From Fomitopsis serialis (lineage: Eukaryota; Basidiomycota; Agaricomycetes; Polyporales; Fomitopsidaceae): DNA of 64,000 nucleotides. Below, one piece after another: positions 45,008 to 56,979 of the stretch; the stretch's first letter is position 1, and every line of letters starts with the position of its first letter. The DNA is taken from contig NW_025954990.1 in the NCBI RefSeq assembly GCF_022376445.1, positions 1-64,000 on the forward strand, in the 5' to 3' direction. The notes under the pieces were generated by a model. That model was not told the DNA's origin. It saw only the letters and a list, made by a program, of their open reading frames with translations, and ran no database searches. The position numbers were made by a program, and so were the translations under genes.

Positions 45008-47345
45008 ATGTCTTCCGACTTCGCAACGACTGGCAAAGTGCTCGCCTCTCTTGCCACCGCCGCCCTTGCATACGCTATATGGAAGGTGGCGAAGATCCTC
45101 GTCGCGCCGTACCGATCGAGTGTTCGCAACCTCCCCGGCCCGCCCAGTGCCAGCTGGATTCTTGGGAGTGTTCGCGATATGGACGAGAGCAATAACAACT
45201 TGGTGTTCGAAGTCTGGCGCAAACAATACGGGCAAACCTTCAAGTACCAGGAGTGGCTGAACGTATGTGGCGCACTCGGTTCGCTGTTCCGTGACTGACC
45301 GTCATGGTAGGCACATACGCTGTACACGGAAGACGCGAAGGCCATCACTCATATGCTGAACCATTCGACATCTACGCAAAGGGACAAGCAGACACGTTCT
45401 TTTTGGGTAAGATTTTCGGGCATGGTGAGCATTTCTGGTTCGTCGAGGTGAGTACGCTGATGTCGTTGTACAGGACTGCTTACTGTGGAGGGTGAGTAGG
45501 GACGATGTGTCCAATGTCATTCTTACAACACTTGACTATTCTACTCCAGGTGAACAGCATCGGCATCAGGTAAGTGTGGGTCTACGCTATGTCATGGGCA
45601 CTATTGACTGAGACCCCGTTCTCAGCGGCGCATCATGGTATGCTAGTAGTTTGAGCCACATGGAAACACTCAACTGCATCAGAACCCTGCGTTTGGCCCG
45701 CTCAAGTCCGAGAGTTACAGAGATCTTTGTGGATAAGGCGCAAGAGGCATGTCTCGCTGATTGCTCGCGCGCCACCTGCTCACGTCCGGCGCATGGTTCA
45801 GCTCCGAGACTACTGGAATGACCAAATCGCAAAATCTGATACAGCCGTCGAAGTGACACAGGGTTGAGCAAGGCGACTTTGGATGTCATCGGCCTCGCAG
45901 GTCGGTTTCAGCGTCGTATACATCGACGCTCCTGTCGCAACTGACTTGTGCACAGGCTTCAACTACCCGTTCAACGCACTCGACCCAGACGGCAAGCCGA
46001 ATGAACTCAACCAGGCGTTCACGTCGATGTTCCAGATGCTCGTCGGCTCGTCATCTATCAACTGGCTCCTGATGCTCAAGTACGCGATACCCGTTCTGCG
46101 CATCTTCGTGAGTGGCCCCCGCAAACTTCGCTTTTCGCGCCGTTCATCGCTTGCAGCCCGACAGCTTCGGCCGCGAGACAGCTGCCGCTCAGGCGGTCGC
46201 GCAGCGCGTCGGGATGAAGCTCATCCAGGAGAAGAAAGCGGAGGTGCTGCGAGCGGCGTCGGCCGGCGAACACTCTGGCGACGCTTGCGCAGCCGCGACC
46301 TCCTCACGTGCTCATCAAGGCCAACATGAGCACGGACATCCCGGAGGACCGCAGGCTCTCTGACGATGACGTGCTGGCGCGTGAGTACATCGCCCTATCG
46401 TTGAACCTGTCCGCTGACGATACGCGCAGAGGTACCAACGTAGGTGAAAGCAGAGACATCACGGATACGACACTCACTGTCCGCCTGCCAGATTCTTCAT
46501 CGCTGGGCATGAGACCACGAGCTTTGGTACTGCATGGTGCTTGTGGGCGCTCGCTCGGGCGCAAGATGTCCAACAGAAGCTCCGCGATGAGCTCCTTGAC
46601 GTTGAAACCGACAGGCCTACCATGGACGAACTCAACTCCTTCCATACCTCGATGCGGTCGTGCGCGAGACCCTCCGTGTGCATGCGCCCGTTCGTGCTAC
46701 CGGAAGAACGGCTACGAAGGACGACATACTGCCCCTCAGTGAACCTGTGATCGACCAGAATGGACGGGTCCACGAATATATAGAGTACAGTCGATTCTGC
46801 CGCTTCAAGAGCTCGAGACACTGCTGACAGCTCACTGCGATACAGGATCGATGAAGGTACGGATATCACGATCTCTATACTGGGCATCAACATGTCCAAG
46901 GCTTTGTGGGGCGATGACGCTGCCGAGTTCAAGTGAGCTCCCAACTTCCACTTCCCTGCCAGTCGTGATGAGCCTAAGCACCTCGACCAGGCCCGAGAGA
47001 TGGGAAAAGCCACCGGAAGCAATCCAAGGTATCCCCGGCGTCTGGGGAAATATGTTGACGTTCTTTGGCGGTCCACATGCATGCATTGGATATCGTTTCG
47101 CGCTCGCAGAGTGAGTTCGTGCGCTGATCTACTGAATTGCTCGGCGTCTGACAACTTTAATCACACCGTCCAGGATGAAAGCCCTACTCTTCGTTCTCGT
47201 GCGCGCATTCGTCTTCGAGCTGGCGCTTCCGGTCGAGGACATCATCAAGAAGAACGCCATCGTGCAGCGCCCGTACGTACGGGACAAGGTTGACCAGGGT
47301 AGCCAACTCCCTTTAGTTGTTAAGCCATACTATCAGCGTATGTAG
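45008..47345 (+). pseudogene. Cytochrome P450 pseudogene, paralogue of the 37-39 kb gene
   Basis: Exon by exon it parallels the P450 at 36.7-39.1 kb: an N-terminal anchor (ATG 45008), an HRHQ micro-exon, a 12-bp RRIM exon, an AGHETT I-helix, [16 protein letters not shown] and heme loop [14 protein letters not shown], ending at 47345. At least six frame-breaking indels are visible: in exon 2 before IYAKGQAD; in the NPAFGP exon (two); after VEVTQ, where an in-frame TGA results; around SRDLLT; and just before [12 protein letters not shown]. These are spread over the gene and are not all homopolymers, so the gene is dead. Splice sites are still recognisable, so the decay is fairly recent. Confidence 0.9.
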
Positions 47346-48123
47346 CTGCCTGCCTGTTGATCTCATTTACTCGGGTTGCTGTGATGTTCTCCAGCGCTGG
47401 TGCGTCGTGCGACTCTGCGACTCTGAACAGGACGTCATGTGCATTGACTCACGCTGAGAGCCCTTTCCGAGATTTTTGTTCAAGGTCCCCTGACGTCATG
47501 CGCGGAATTGGAGGTATATTCCGAGAAGAGTGCGCATCACTGTACCACCGTCACTGCAACCCCATCCAGGCCGTGCAAATTTTCTGTTCATTTTAGGTGT
47601 ATAGCCACAAATCCACTGCGGCGCCCCGGCATAAACAATCACCTTCTACTTGCCCATGAATACATGGAGACTCAAGATCTCAAGATCTCAAGACAAGCTC
47701 GGATGCACGACGACGATTCTCCGGCCCGGCCTCGAATTATGGTAGGCGCACGGCTCTCACTCAATACTCACCCAGCGACGGTAAAGTCTTGCCCGTTTTG
47801 ATGATCGTTGAAATGTGTCAACCTCACGAAACAACGTTTCTGCCGCTTTCGTTCGCAGTTGCCATAAATGACTGCGGCGGGGGGCGGGGATGCGCCCCGG
47901 GCCGCTTTTTCCGTGCAGGCCGATTGGCTGGAGGGGCTCCGACGCCCCTGTTTGGGCTAAACGTCGGCGTGGCTCTAGCCCTTGGGCCGAAGAAATAGGG
48001 TATGAGACATACAACGCCCTTGACGGGGTGAGTCTAGAGCGTCCGTGGCTGCGAGGTCATTTTCGAGGGGTCGCCCTCAGACTTTGAGGCGCACTCGGTC
48101 GGGTACCCTCGTTTTTGTCTCGG
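47346..48123. other. Intergenic with GC-rich stretch
   Basis: No gene. A GC-rich segment near 47878-47960 is followed by the promoter of the next gene. Confidence 0.4.
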
Positions 48124-48130
48124 TATAAAG
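48124..48130 (+). promoter_or_regulatory. TATA box of the secreted-protein gene
   Basis: TATAAAG about 145 bp before the start codon at 48274, implying a leader of about 115 nt. Confidence 0.45.
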
Positions 48131-48273
48131 GACCGTCATGCAACGACTCTTTGTGTCTCAACGAGTTCACTCGCACCGTTCCATCGACCTCGAAGCTGAA
48201 CCTGCCGGTCCCTTCGCATCCTCGCGACGTCATTCCTTCGAACCCATCGGTCTTTCTGACATTCTGCACAATA

Positions 48274-48848
48274 ATGTCTCGCTTCGCTACCATCGTTCTT
48301 GCGCTCTGCGCGCTCTTCGCGTTCGTCGCCGCCTCGCCCGTGACCACGAACAGCACCACCCTTGAAGCGCGCACCACCCACACCGGCAGGGTAAGTTCCA
48401 ACATCTGTTCCAGAATGTTCAGTACTCACTATTCTGCAGGGCACCTACTACGAAGTCGGCCTGGGTGCTTGCGGGTTCACCGACTCGGACAGCGACTACA
48501 TCGTTGCGATCTCACAAGACATCTACAACAGTGGTAACTGCAACCAGGTGCGTCTCGCTTCGTCGATGTAGTCGAATGCACGGTCCTGAGACATGTGTCC
48601 GTCAGTACATGCGCATCGAGAACACTGCAACCGGCGTCGTCGCGTACGGCCAGACTCGCGACAAATGCATGGGCTGCGACTCGGAGGCCATCGGTACGTC
48701 CAAGTCCCTGAGTCTACGTCGCGTCTTGTGTCTAACCCTGGCCCACGCAGACTTGAGCCCTTCGCTGTTCCAGGCGCTCGGTGCCTCTCTCGACGAAGGC
48801 ACCATCACCGTTTCCTGGAACTTTATGCCCTCGGACTTCAGCCCGTGA
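48274..48848 (+). CDS. Small secreted barwin/RlpA-like double-psi beta-barrel protein
   Basis: Four exons, 48274-48390, 48440-48547, 48606-48693 and 48751-48848, about 136 residues. A signal peptide (MSRFATIVLALCALFAFVAA) is followed by a short propeptide-like region. Then comes a compact domain starting GTYYEVGLGACGFTD, with later YGQTRDKCMGC and DLSPSLFQALG. This matches the expansin-like/RlpA-like barrel found in many small secreted basidiomycete proteins, including riboflavin-aldehyde-forming-enzyme-like and barwin-like proteins. The Asp of DLS and the conserved Cys residues are present. It probably acts in the wall or extracellular space. Enzymatic activity should not be assumed. Confidence 0.88.
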
Positions 48849-49149
48849 GCAGCGTCGAAACCCCAGACGCACCAACCTAGACTATCGTTGGTATCACACG
48901 TACCTTCTCCTAATGGACTTACATGAATCGGTCGCTTCCCTGGTGGAAGTGTAACACTGCAGAGACGGATGACATCGTACCCTTATCTGTAGCATAGAAG
49001 AACTCGAACTTGAATTGTAGCGCTTGCTTTTGGCACATCACCGTATAATGCATTCTTTGATGGCCCCTGCCAGTCTGTACGGACGGTACGATACAAACTT
49101 AAACAGACGCAAAGAACTCTCAATGATGATCGCCCCGACCTGAGCCTAT

Positions 49150-49560
49150 CGAATGTCGATATCACATACTCAACAGCCTGTACCAGCTTGTGACTGGTAC
49201 ATTTTCGTTTCAGTGAAGCTGAAGTACTGGCACTGGCAGGCGGTGCTTGGGGTCGGCGTTGACTTGGTCTCCGGCCCGGGATCCGACTCGAGTGGCGCAC
49301 GCGGCTACGTGACCGCCGGCGCCAGTAAAAAGAACTTAACTAGCTTCACTACTTACTGCATCTCTCTTTCTACCGGTTCAACGGCTCCAACTCATACTGC
49401 GGTATGACTTTGGATAGGCTGTGACTTTTGACAAGAGAAGTATAGTACTCAGGCTGGCAGATGGCCCGCTAAGTGCTGGCACCGCCCAGCCACTGGCAAC
49501 GCCACCATCAATTCGAGGTTGACATATTGTGAGTTGACCCTCGTATTGAATGCATACCAA
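49150..49560. repeat. Dispersed element, copy 2 (partner at 39.4-39.8 kb)
   Basis: It carries GGCGCACGCGGCTA (49292), CTGCATCTCTCTTTCTACCGG (about 49357), CTCATACTGCGG and AGATGGCCCGCT in the same order as copy 1. At its right end, 49505-49545, is the inverted form of the block that begins copy 1. It lies between the secreted-protein gene and the amine oxidase. Confidence 0.55.
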
Positions 49561-49659
49561 CCCAAGATTCGCAAGCGTTGTGTAGTACTTACAATCAGAT
49601 ATCAAGAAAGCGCCTGCATACTCGTACAAATTGCTAGCAGTGGTATCAAACGCCCCGTC

Positions 49660-51830
49660 CTAAGCTCTCTGCTTCAAGTTTACATCCCTCAGCCCCTGGG
49701 CGATAAGAGAGTAACACACGTGGCGGTCGAGGACTTCATCAGTCCACTCCTCGTCTGAGCCCCACAATCGTTTGAACTTATCCACTTGGCCAGGGTAGCT
49801 TGTCTGGAGAATTTCGTAGACAGCGCGCCACGAGGCATCGAGAGCGCCAACGACCCAACTGCGACACATCTGCTGTCAGTGCTCTGTTGCACAGTAAAAA
49901 CACTGACTCTACTCACGCGTGCCGAGGACTCAAAGCCTCGCCAGCGAAATGGAGGCGTCCAACGGCAGCTGGCTGCGTCATGTTTGTGTACGTATAGGAG
50001 AATTGACCAGGACCGAAGTAACCGAATGCACCTGCGAAATCATGGATCAGCAAGGATTCAAAGTCATGGCATGATTCGCCGGAGAACAACCCACCCATGT
50101 AATCCGGCTGAGCTGCCCAACTCCATTGGTAACTGTCCACCCACTGGCTTTCCAAGAACTTATGGCCGTCAGCCTGCCGGAACCCGTGAACGGCCACAAG
50201 GTCCCGCAATACGATGTCCTTCACTTCTTCCTTCGAGCTATCTCCGAACAGAGCGGTCCAACTGTTCGCGTCCTCCGTCCAACAGTAGCTGACGATGAGG
50301 ACGGTGGACTTCTCGCCCCCGTTCTCGCCATAGGAGGGATAGACAACGGTGCGCACCATGCGATCGTTCGAGGATTGCCCTCCAACGATGGCCCCGTATG
50401 GATAATCCGGTTGCTGGTACTTCGCCATCACAGTGGCGTCGGTCCACCAAGAGGTCTTGAACTTGACACCGATCTTAATGGCAGGCCCATAGCGCAGCGT
50501 GCGGATGGCAGTGCTTTGAGCCGATGTGAGCGATGCCCGGCTGAGGTCCATGGTTCGGAGGCACGGAAGAGTGACGGTGCTGATGACGTGCCCATACGAC
50601 CGTGGTTCGACCAGGGGATCGGCGAAGGTCAACTCAACCTTCGCTTGGTCCCAGTCCTGCTGCGCTGAAGGGTCAAAGTCCTTCAGGGCAATGGCGGTCA
50701 CTCGGCAATTCTGGACAGGCGCCTGCGTCAGCAAACCCGCCATTTTCTCTGCGATGACTTGTGAACCGCCACTGGTCATAAATGGTTCAGCGCTGAGGGG
50801 CACGACGGGAGCGAAGCACTCACTCGACACACCACCATTCAACCGGCGTCTCCTGGGGAAAGGCGAATGCCAGACTATCCAGGACGTCCTCCGACAGTGC
50901 TCGATCGTACGCTGCACTCGAGTTGTCGAACGTCTCGATCCAGTCAACCACAGGTGTCGGGTACGGCATGAGTCCGAGTCCATCGAGCTCCTGTCGGATG
51001 TCGCTGCGATTGGCGGACATGTACGCGCGGGTCGAGTACTGATCGTAGTCCATCATGAGCCGCCAGCCCTTTTTGTCGTCCCTAGCGAAGTCTGCAGCCA
51101 GCTCTTTGACGAAGGGATCCACCGCATTGTCGAGTAGGGCGGACCAACCGTGTTGCTCGAATTGCGAAGGAATGTCGATGTCCCAGGCGGCTGGGTCTTC
51201 AGTCGATGAACTCCGCTTCATCAGCACACCGTTATACATGAGCGTGGTGTTCGGACTCTCGAATATATAGGGAATCTGCGATAGGCCGGCATCCTGTGTG
51301 AGCTTGTCGAAGAGATGGAACGTTCGCTTCATCATCGGCGTGTCTGGGAAACGCATCGCGCCTACATCCTGAATAAATGAAGCACAATGAGCCGACCGCA
51401 CTTGGACAGGACCTCAGAGAGTGCGTACGAAGTAGTCGTGTTCTTTCTCCGAGAACTTGTAGGTGTAAAGCCTGCCTCCAATGCGATCGGAGGCTTCCAA
51501 GATGTCGTAATCAATCTCAAGAGATTCCAGCATCATCGCGGCGTACAGGCCTCCGACGCCGGCCCCGATGATGCCTACTTTGGCGGAGTCGGTGTCGCGA
51601 GGGCACGGTATCAAGACCGGCTGCCCGTGACGGCCAAGACGACCAAGGTCTCCGCCTTCATTGAGCGTCATCGATATGACGTCCGGAAAAGCGGGCGGGA
51701 GTTGCATAGGAACCCCTTGATACTTGGCTCGGATTTCGGCGTGGTATCTGTGGATGATAGCTCTGCCATAGACGGAGAAAGGGTCAGTGTAGTTGACGTG
51801 ACCAGCGCGAGTGGGGCGTTGAGATGCCAT
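49660..51830 (-). CDS. FAD-dependent amine oxidase, L-amino-acid-oxidase-like
   Basis: Four exons, 51830 (or 51869)-51429, 51368-50824, 50771-49917 and 49858-49660, about 666 residues. The dinucleotide-binding fold is clear: VGIIGAGVGGLYAAMMLE followed by YDILEASDRIGGRLYTY. Downstream are GAMRFP, the CVDGGSQVIA segment, and the C-terminal FAD motif RLHFAGEALSPRHAWVVGAL. These flavoenzymes oxidise L-amino acids or amines to keto acids or aldehydes, releasing ammonia and hydrogen peroxide. Length and order fit fungal L-amino-acid oxidases. ATG 51830 is preferred because a TATA box (51886-51893) lies too close to ATG 51869. No classical signal peptide is apparent. Substrate not determined. Confidence 0.9.
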
Positions 51831-51869
51831 GCTATGGACTGCGAATGCTGTGCTGAGCTGTGTCGACAT

Positions 51870-52894
51870 TAGATAGTACGACCTGTATTTATATGAACCG
51901 CGGAGCCCTCATCGCGCGGTCTTGGGCTATGGTGCTATGTTCCGTCCCAGGCGCGCGGAACATGGTGACATAACCGGATTCGGCGCGGAGCAAATACATG
52001 GCGCAGTGGTGCTGAGCAACTTGGACGTTGACAATGGTATAGAAGGGGTGGCTGAACTGAGAAGCACAGCTATGGCAGCTCCGGCTGTCGTGACCTACTC
52101 ACGGGATCCGCCAGGAAGGACGAACGATGGGTGGTGTCTCAATTATGAGGGATCGTCTATCGACGTGTCTTACGGACCACTGTGTCCAAGACATGGAAGG
52201 GACGATTCAGTGCGGCTCAACCAATGCGGAACGAACGTGTTCTCACCTTCGCCGACGGGAAGGTCGAAGAACTGGTGTCATGCGTTCAAGGGTCTCTTCG
52301 ACATGTCAATACGAAAGAACCTTATCCTCACTCCGCTGTGCAGTACCACTGCCCGTCCGTAGCATCTAGAACGATGGTCGTTCTAACATGCCGCCGGTGC
52401 ATCTGACTTCCTGGGGCCGTACTTTCTGTCGGTGTCTTGGAAAGACAAGGCGAACAGTGTTGTCCGAACTCGGGTGCATTCAGGAAGAACGGTGTTATGA
52501 ACCATACATCAAACAAACGTCTGCGGGAGATTGTCATCAAGCCGCTGACTTTCTGGAGTCACTGAGACCACTCACCCCATACAGGCTACAAACATGCACG
52601 TGAGATCCACGTCCCCAGGCCTAGTCTATAACAAGCTTCTCGGCTGCAATCACTGGGTATCTGAGGGCTAGCCCCGACTCGATATACATCTAATGCCCAG
52701 CATGAGTGGACCCTAATACTACAACAGCATCATTCAATGAGTGTCAATTCCAAGGAGTGTGGAGGAAACAAGCCAATTGTACACCAAAACCTCTGGAGTG
52801 ACGTCAACAAACAAAATGGGTGAGGACACATGAACGCGGGCACTCACAAACAGAGCAAATTCTAAGGGTGGCCGACGGGGAAGGTGATGTGGCG
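51870..52894. other. Amine oxidase promoter and intergenic DNA
   Basis: The TATA box (TATAAATA on minus, 51886-51893) is the only feature supported. ORFs here are short and without motifs. Confidence 0.4.
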
Positions 52895-54540
52895 CTAGTT
52901 GCGAATCATTGGGGTCTGAGAGTCCGCGGAGCTGACGGTCGAGATACTCGCTATGGAATCCGAACGCTGGAGGCTGACAGCTGGGCTATGTACTGTGATT
53001 GTCCACGGGGCGACCACCGGACTGGCAAGGGCCCTCATCCCGGGCGTGAATGGGTCCTCGGGGATTGGAGGCAGGCTCTTCTCGACGATCTCCTTCGCCT
53101 TGGGCTCCGGCTGTGACATCACGAAGGGCGAGATACCGCAAGCCTCAGGGGAATCGTGGTTGATGCATTTCCGGGGCATGAACATCGGGAGGCAGGCCGT
53201 GTTCGGGATGAGGTGGCGGGTGCACAAGACGAGGATGACGTTCACCAGACCTGGGCGAGGATCCGATGAGCGTCGGGACGCCAGCGAAGACATCGACATG
53301 TCAGCGTCGTGGAGGAGTCGACTCACCCTGAAGGTTGAAGATAAAATCTGCCAATACTGTCGCCCAGAAGGGCACTTCGTGGCCGCCAAAGGAGATAAAG
53401 CGTGCTATGGTTACCGGGAGGAGGCACACAGTGTACGCAACCTACCGCACAGAGAACTCTATCAGGGTCTCATCATGCAAATTCATACTGAGCGCGTACG
53501 GGATGCCTGGTGAAACCGAGGTTCATTAACACCTTTTCGATACGGGTTTGGAAACGGAGATGTCTTACCAGACCATCCGAGCGGCGACGCTCATCATCGC
53601 CGTATCGGTGAAATCGCGGGAGATGGCCAACAGCCAGCGTTCGCCTCGGGGCACGAACCGTAGGCACCATTTACCATCCATCTTCGTCAAGTTTCCCCGC
53701 ACGCGAAGCACAATGACCGTATAGAGCACGATCGAACATGTTGCCGAGACGAATTCCTGTCAAAGAGTGAGCGTATCAGTACCCGACAGATGCACGCAAG
53801 TAGGGGAACGTACAAAGAAGTATTCTAAGAATGTCTGCTCCCCATAGTAGTTATGCGTGATCCAACACCTGCGTGACTTCAATATGGCACATAACATGAG
53901 AAAGTTTGTCTCACCAATAACCTGACGGACCAAAGTACGGGCCTCTCGCGGTGGTTTGAATCGCAGTCACACCGATGACAGGGACGAAAATGACGAACGA
54001 CCAGCCGCCAACCACCAAAGCCGTGCAAGTGGCATGGCTCATGTTTTTCCTCAAGAAAAGAAGCATGAAAACGTGCACCGATAGTGCAACCGACCAAAAT
54101 GCGGCCGCAACATTGCCGGCGTTCTTCAGCGCGCCCTGGACGCCGCAGAAACTCCCGCCCTCTACGGCGCCATCCATGATCCACTGGATGTCCATCATGG
54201 ACGCGATCGCCTGGAGGTAGTTCGCACAAAGAAGAGAGACAAAGATCGGGATGACGTGCGTATTGCGGTAACACGGTGGTCGCAGGGTCATGACCTGGAA
54301 CAGACTATCAATCATGCTCCGCCGGTAAACGACACAAGGAGAAACCACTCACCACACACAACACGAACACTGCAATCCCGGACAGCGCACCGGCAGCCAC
54401 CAGGCTCTAGCGGGTGGGGCGAAGTCAGATCTGGCGAAGAAGCACACCGGACTGGAGCTCACCCGTATTCCCGCCGTCTCAGCAGCCCCGTAAATCACGG
54501 TCAAAGCGGAAGCATCGATGTCTGAAATCGGAGAAACCAT
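52895..54540 (-). CDS. Seven-transmembrane receptor, Git3/cAMP-receptor-like
   Basis: Eight exons: 54540-54463, 54406-54353, 54294-53915, 53868-53814, 53756-53569, 53506-53500, 53441-53327 and 53250-52895, all in phase, about 410 residues. Seven hydrophobic segments can be followed, from SLVAAGALSGIAVFVLCV through NTHVIPIFVSLLCANYLQAI and CTALVVGGWSFVIFVPVIGV to VAYTVCLLPVTIARF. The loop Cys in FCGVQGALKNAG and the GPYFGPSGYWCWI segment are hallmarks of this fungal class, which signals through G-alpha to cAMP. The cytoplasmic tail (about 110 residues) is Ser/Pro-rich. Exon 6 is only 7 bp (GCATCCC); without it the frame breaks. It is not a STE3-type pheromone receptor. Ligand unknown. Confidence 0.9.
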
Positions 54541-55877
54541 AGGAAGCCTAACCAGCACACGCCCTGCGTGAAAAACAGAACAAGACTGGCCGGAGCACGA
54601 GAAGTCCAGTCGTGAGCGGCGAACGGGAACAAAGGCTGGAAAGGATGGCGGACACGCTCGCTGTCATCACGGGTACTTACGAGGCACGGACCCTGGGTTC
54701 TTTGGGCATTCGCACATTCATCACAATCACACTGACTGTCAAGATATCAAACCCTGTGAGGATGACTGTCGCCATGGGCACCTCTATTAAGCAGGAGCTG
54801 TTAATTCGGCAAACAGATAAGAGGAAATGAGACACTTCGGAACCAATCCTGGACGAGAAGTTACGGTTCTTGTGCGGACTGGGAGGCGGGTAGCGCCCTT
54901 ATTACCTATTGACAACTCGTAGCCCCGAAAAGGCCGTTCTTCCTCGTCCCAAAGACGTAGTCCAGTAGCCTTACTCCAGAAATGATGAAAAAGAGGCTGC
55001 GAACCATCAATCAGGAGCTCCTGATCCGCAATGAACAATGTGGGATCAACGCTTAGAGCAGATCTATAGTTTGCACTGGTAAGCCACGACCTGATGAGGC
55101 GAGCATGTTACATCGAAATATAGCTGCTCACGGTTTATCGCATTCAATTTAACAGAAGGTTTACCGTTCTATCTGTCGACCATGCGCATGAATGAGACGG
55201 AGTACATAGTTGAGGATTGAAAGGAAGGACGAACGGGTGAAGGAAGGTATGGGCGCTACTTAGCGCATGTCTGATCGGGTCACGCCCGTACGTACGAGCC
55301 TCGGTCACAGTCTCCCACGCTGTCACACGTACTTCTCTCTCGGCCACCTCCTCACGACGTAGTACGTAGTACAGGTCATCCATTGGCAAGGCACTGTCCA
55401 TCCGATTTTCCATGCTCCCTCGTTAGAATTGCACTTACTCTGGTCAGCCGACATGAGTTACTGTCTGCTTGATTGTCTATAACATCCACAAGGCTTGGTT
55501 TCGTTGGAATGATGCCAAGCAGGACGTCGCCTATACTCGAACGACTTCATGGAATCATAAATCATCAAGCATTGCACGAGCAAAGCTTTTGCCAGGTGGG
55601 TCTGTCTCCAGCTGTTCCGTTTTTGAGTGATGCGAGCTTCACAAACGTGGAAGGGTCACTGCCCTGGTGACACCCAAGGTCTACGTCTCGCGCTGGTATA
55701 CTACTCAGCGGGAAGCTGAGAAGAAACCGCGTTGAGATGTAGATCAAGAACGGAAATCTGACACGCTCCTTCTATCTGGGTCATTTTCATTTACTCTGCT
55801 AACGCGACATCATCTTTAGGGCACAGTCCCTATAGATCACTCTTGCAACCTTCATAGACCATGGGCCGCCGAACATC
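54541..55877. other. Intergenic, two short unexplained ORFs
   Basis: A 89-codon minus ORF (55413-55144) opens MENRMDSALPMDDLYYVL and looks hydrophilic and protein-like. I found no splice partner, so it may be a relic. Another at 55038-54787 is similar. Neither is called. Confidence 0.3.
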
Positions 55878-55879
55878 AA

Positions 55880-56212
55880 GGCCCCCGAATATACCCTCAG
55901 GAGGCTAGGTCGGAATCCGGACACGACGCATCCTCTTCGGCCGTTGAGGGTTGGTCAGAATCCGGACAAACGAGGTTGCAGCATAGGAAATGCTACTCAC
56001 AACGTCCGGACATGGCACGGCCAGGAATGGCGAGGCCGTCCGGACATGTGGCTAGGATCATGAACATGCGTGCCCTAGTCTTAGCTGTCCGAACAAAAGC
56101 CGTCTCCCTTGGGCGGGGAGGGTAGATCGATTCCAGGACATATCGGTTCCACCTGTCCGGACATGGACTGTCGCCGACCTAGCCTCCTGAGGGTATATAT
56201 ATTCGGGGGTCC
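55880..56212. mobile_element. Non-autonomous terminal-inverted-repeat element (MITE-like)
   Basis: CCCCCGAATATACCCTCAGG at 55882-55901, continuing to GGTCGG at about 55913, is mirrored by its reverse complement at about 56174-56207, with TATA-repeat expansion in one arm. The roughly 330-bp element has no ORF. Inside are regularly spaced TCCGGACA motifs (about 55915, 55965, 56005, 56037 and 56157). A related cluster lies at 60.4-60.7 kb. Target-site duplications are not obvious. Confidence 0.65.
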
Positions 56213-56499
56213 TCCGATATCCCATCTTGCCCGCGAATGACTGAATGTTGGACTCGTGCTCTATATCCAAGAGTCATCTCTCAAAGCTGTTTCGACTCGT
56301 GCATTGGATTGGATGACTGTCGCGCCAAGTTTAGGTCCAGACGGACTTGCGCCATCACTTGTCAGCCTTCCGTGAGTCCTCGGCGAACGCGCGCAGGTGC
56401 GTAGTTCTCTCACACAGCTAGCGACCTTGTCCTCGGTCTCGCCTTCCGTCTTCGTTGCTTTCATTTCCTGCTCTCTCCGCCGCTATCGCACTGCCCGAG

Positions 56500-56979
56500 A
56501 TGCCCGCCAACACCACCGCAACTCCCAAGACCGTCCTCCACGCGATCCACAACCTGCCCAAGAGGGTCAAGAGCAGCGGGCAACTCCGCTCCCGGAGCGT
56601 CCGTCGCGGAAAGGAGAACACCACATCCGCATCTCGCGCGCTCGCCGTCAGCCGCACACACGCCGCCAACGTCATCATCGCCTCCGAATCGTTCGTGGCG
56701 ACGCGGTGGGCGCCCAAGGACGGCAAGATCGTCATCAAAGTGTCCGTGCCGTGCATGGACGACATCTGGAAGTTCAAGGTCGCGGAGGGCGTCACGCTCG
56801 AGCGGCTGATCCGCCGCGTGGAGGCGAAAGTCGGGTTCCCCGTCGCGCTCTCGTACGCGGTAGGCTCGGCGGGCGACTGTGAGCGCGCGGTCCGCACGGA
56901 GGACGCGTTCCGCTTCTGGGTGGATACGAGGATCCAGAAGGGAATCAATACCCCGCTCATAGCCCGTGTCCGGGTGTAG
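56500..56979 (+). CDS. Small PB1-like domain protein
   Basis: A single exon of 159 residues. The first 60 are basic and Ser/Thr-rich. Residues about 75-159 (GKIVIKVSVPCMDDIWKFKV, VTLERLIRRVEAKVGF, EDAFRFWVDTRI) resemble a PB1 ubiquitin-like fold: a basic strand-one cluster with Lys, a helix with paired Arg, and a C-terminal ED..FRFW acidic-hydrophobic element. PB1 domains pair with one another in scaffolds and kinases. ATG 56500 was chosen as the first in-frame methionine. The assignment is by pattern only. Confidence 0.55.
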   Translation: MPANTTATPKTVLHAIHNLPKRVKSSGQLRSRSVRRGKENTTSASRALAVSRTHAANVIIASESFVATRWAPKDGKIVIKVSVPCMDDIWKFKVAEGVTLERLIRRVEAKVGFPVALSYAVGSAGDCERAVRTEDAFRFWVDTRIQKGINTPLIARVRV

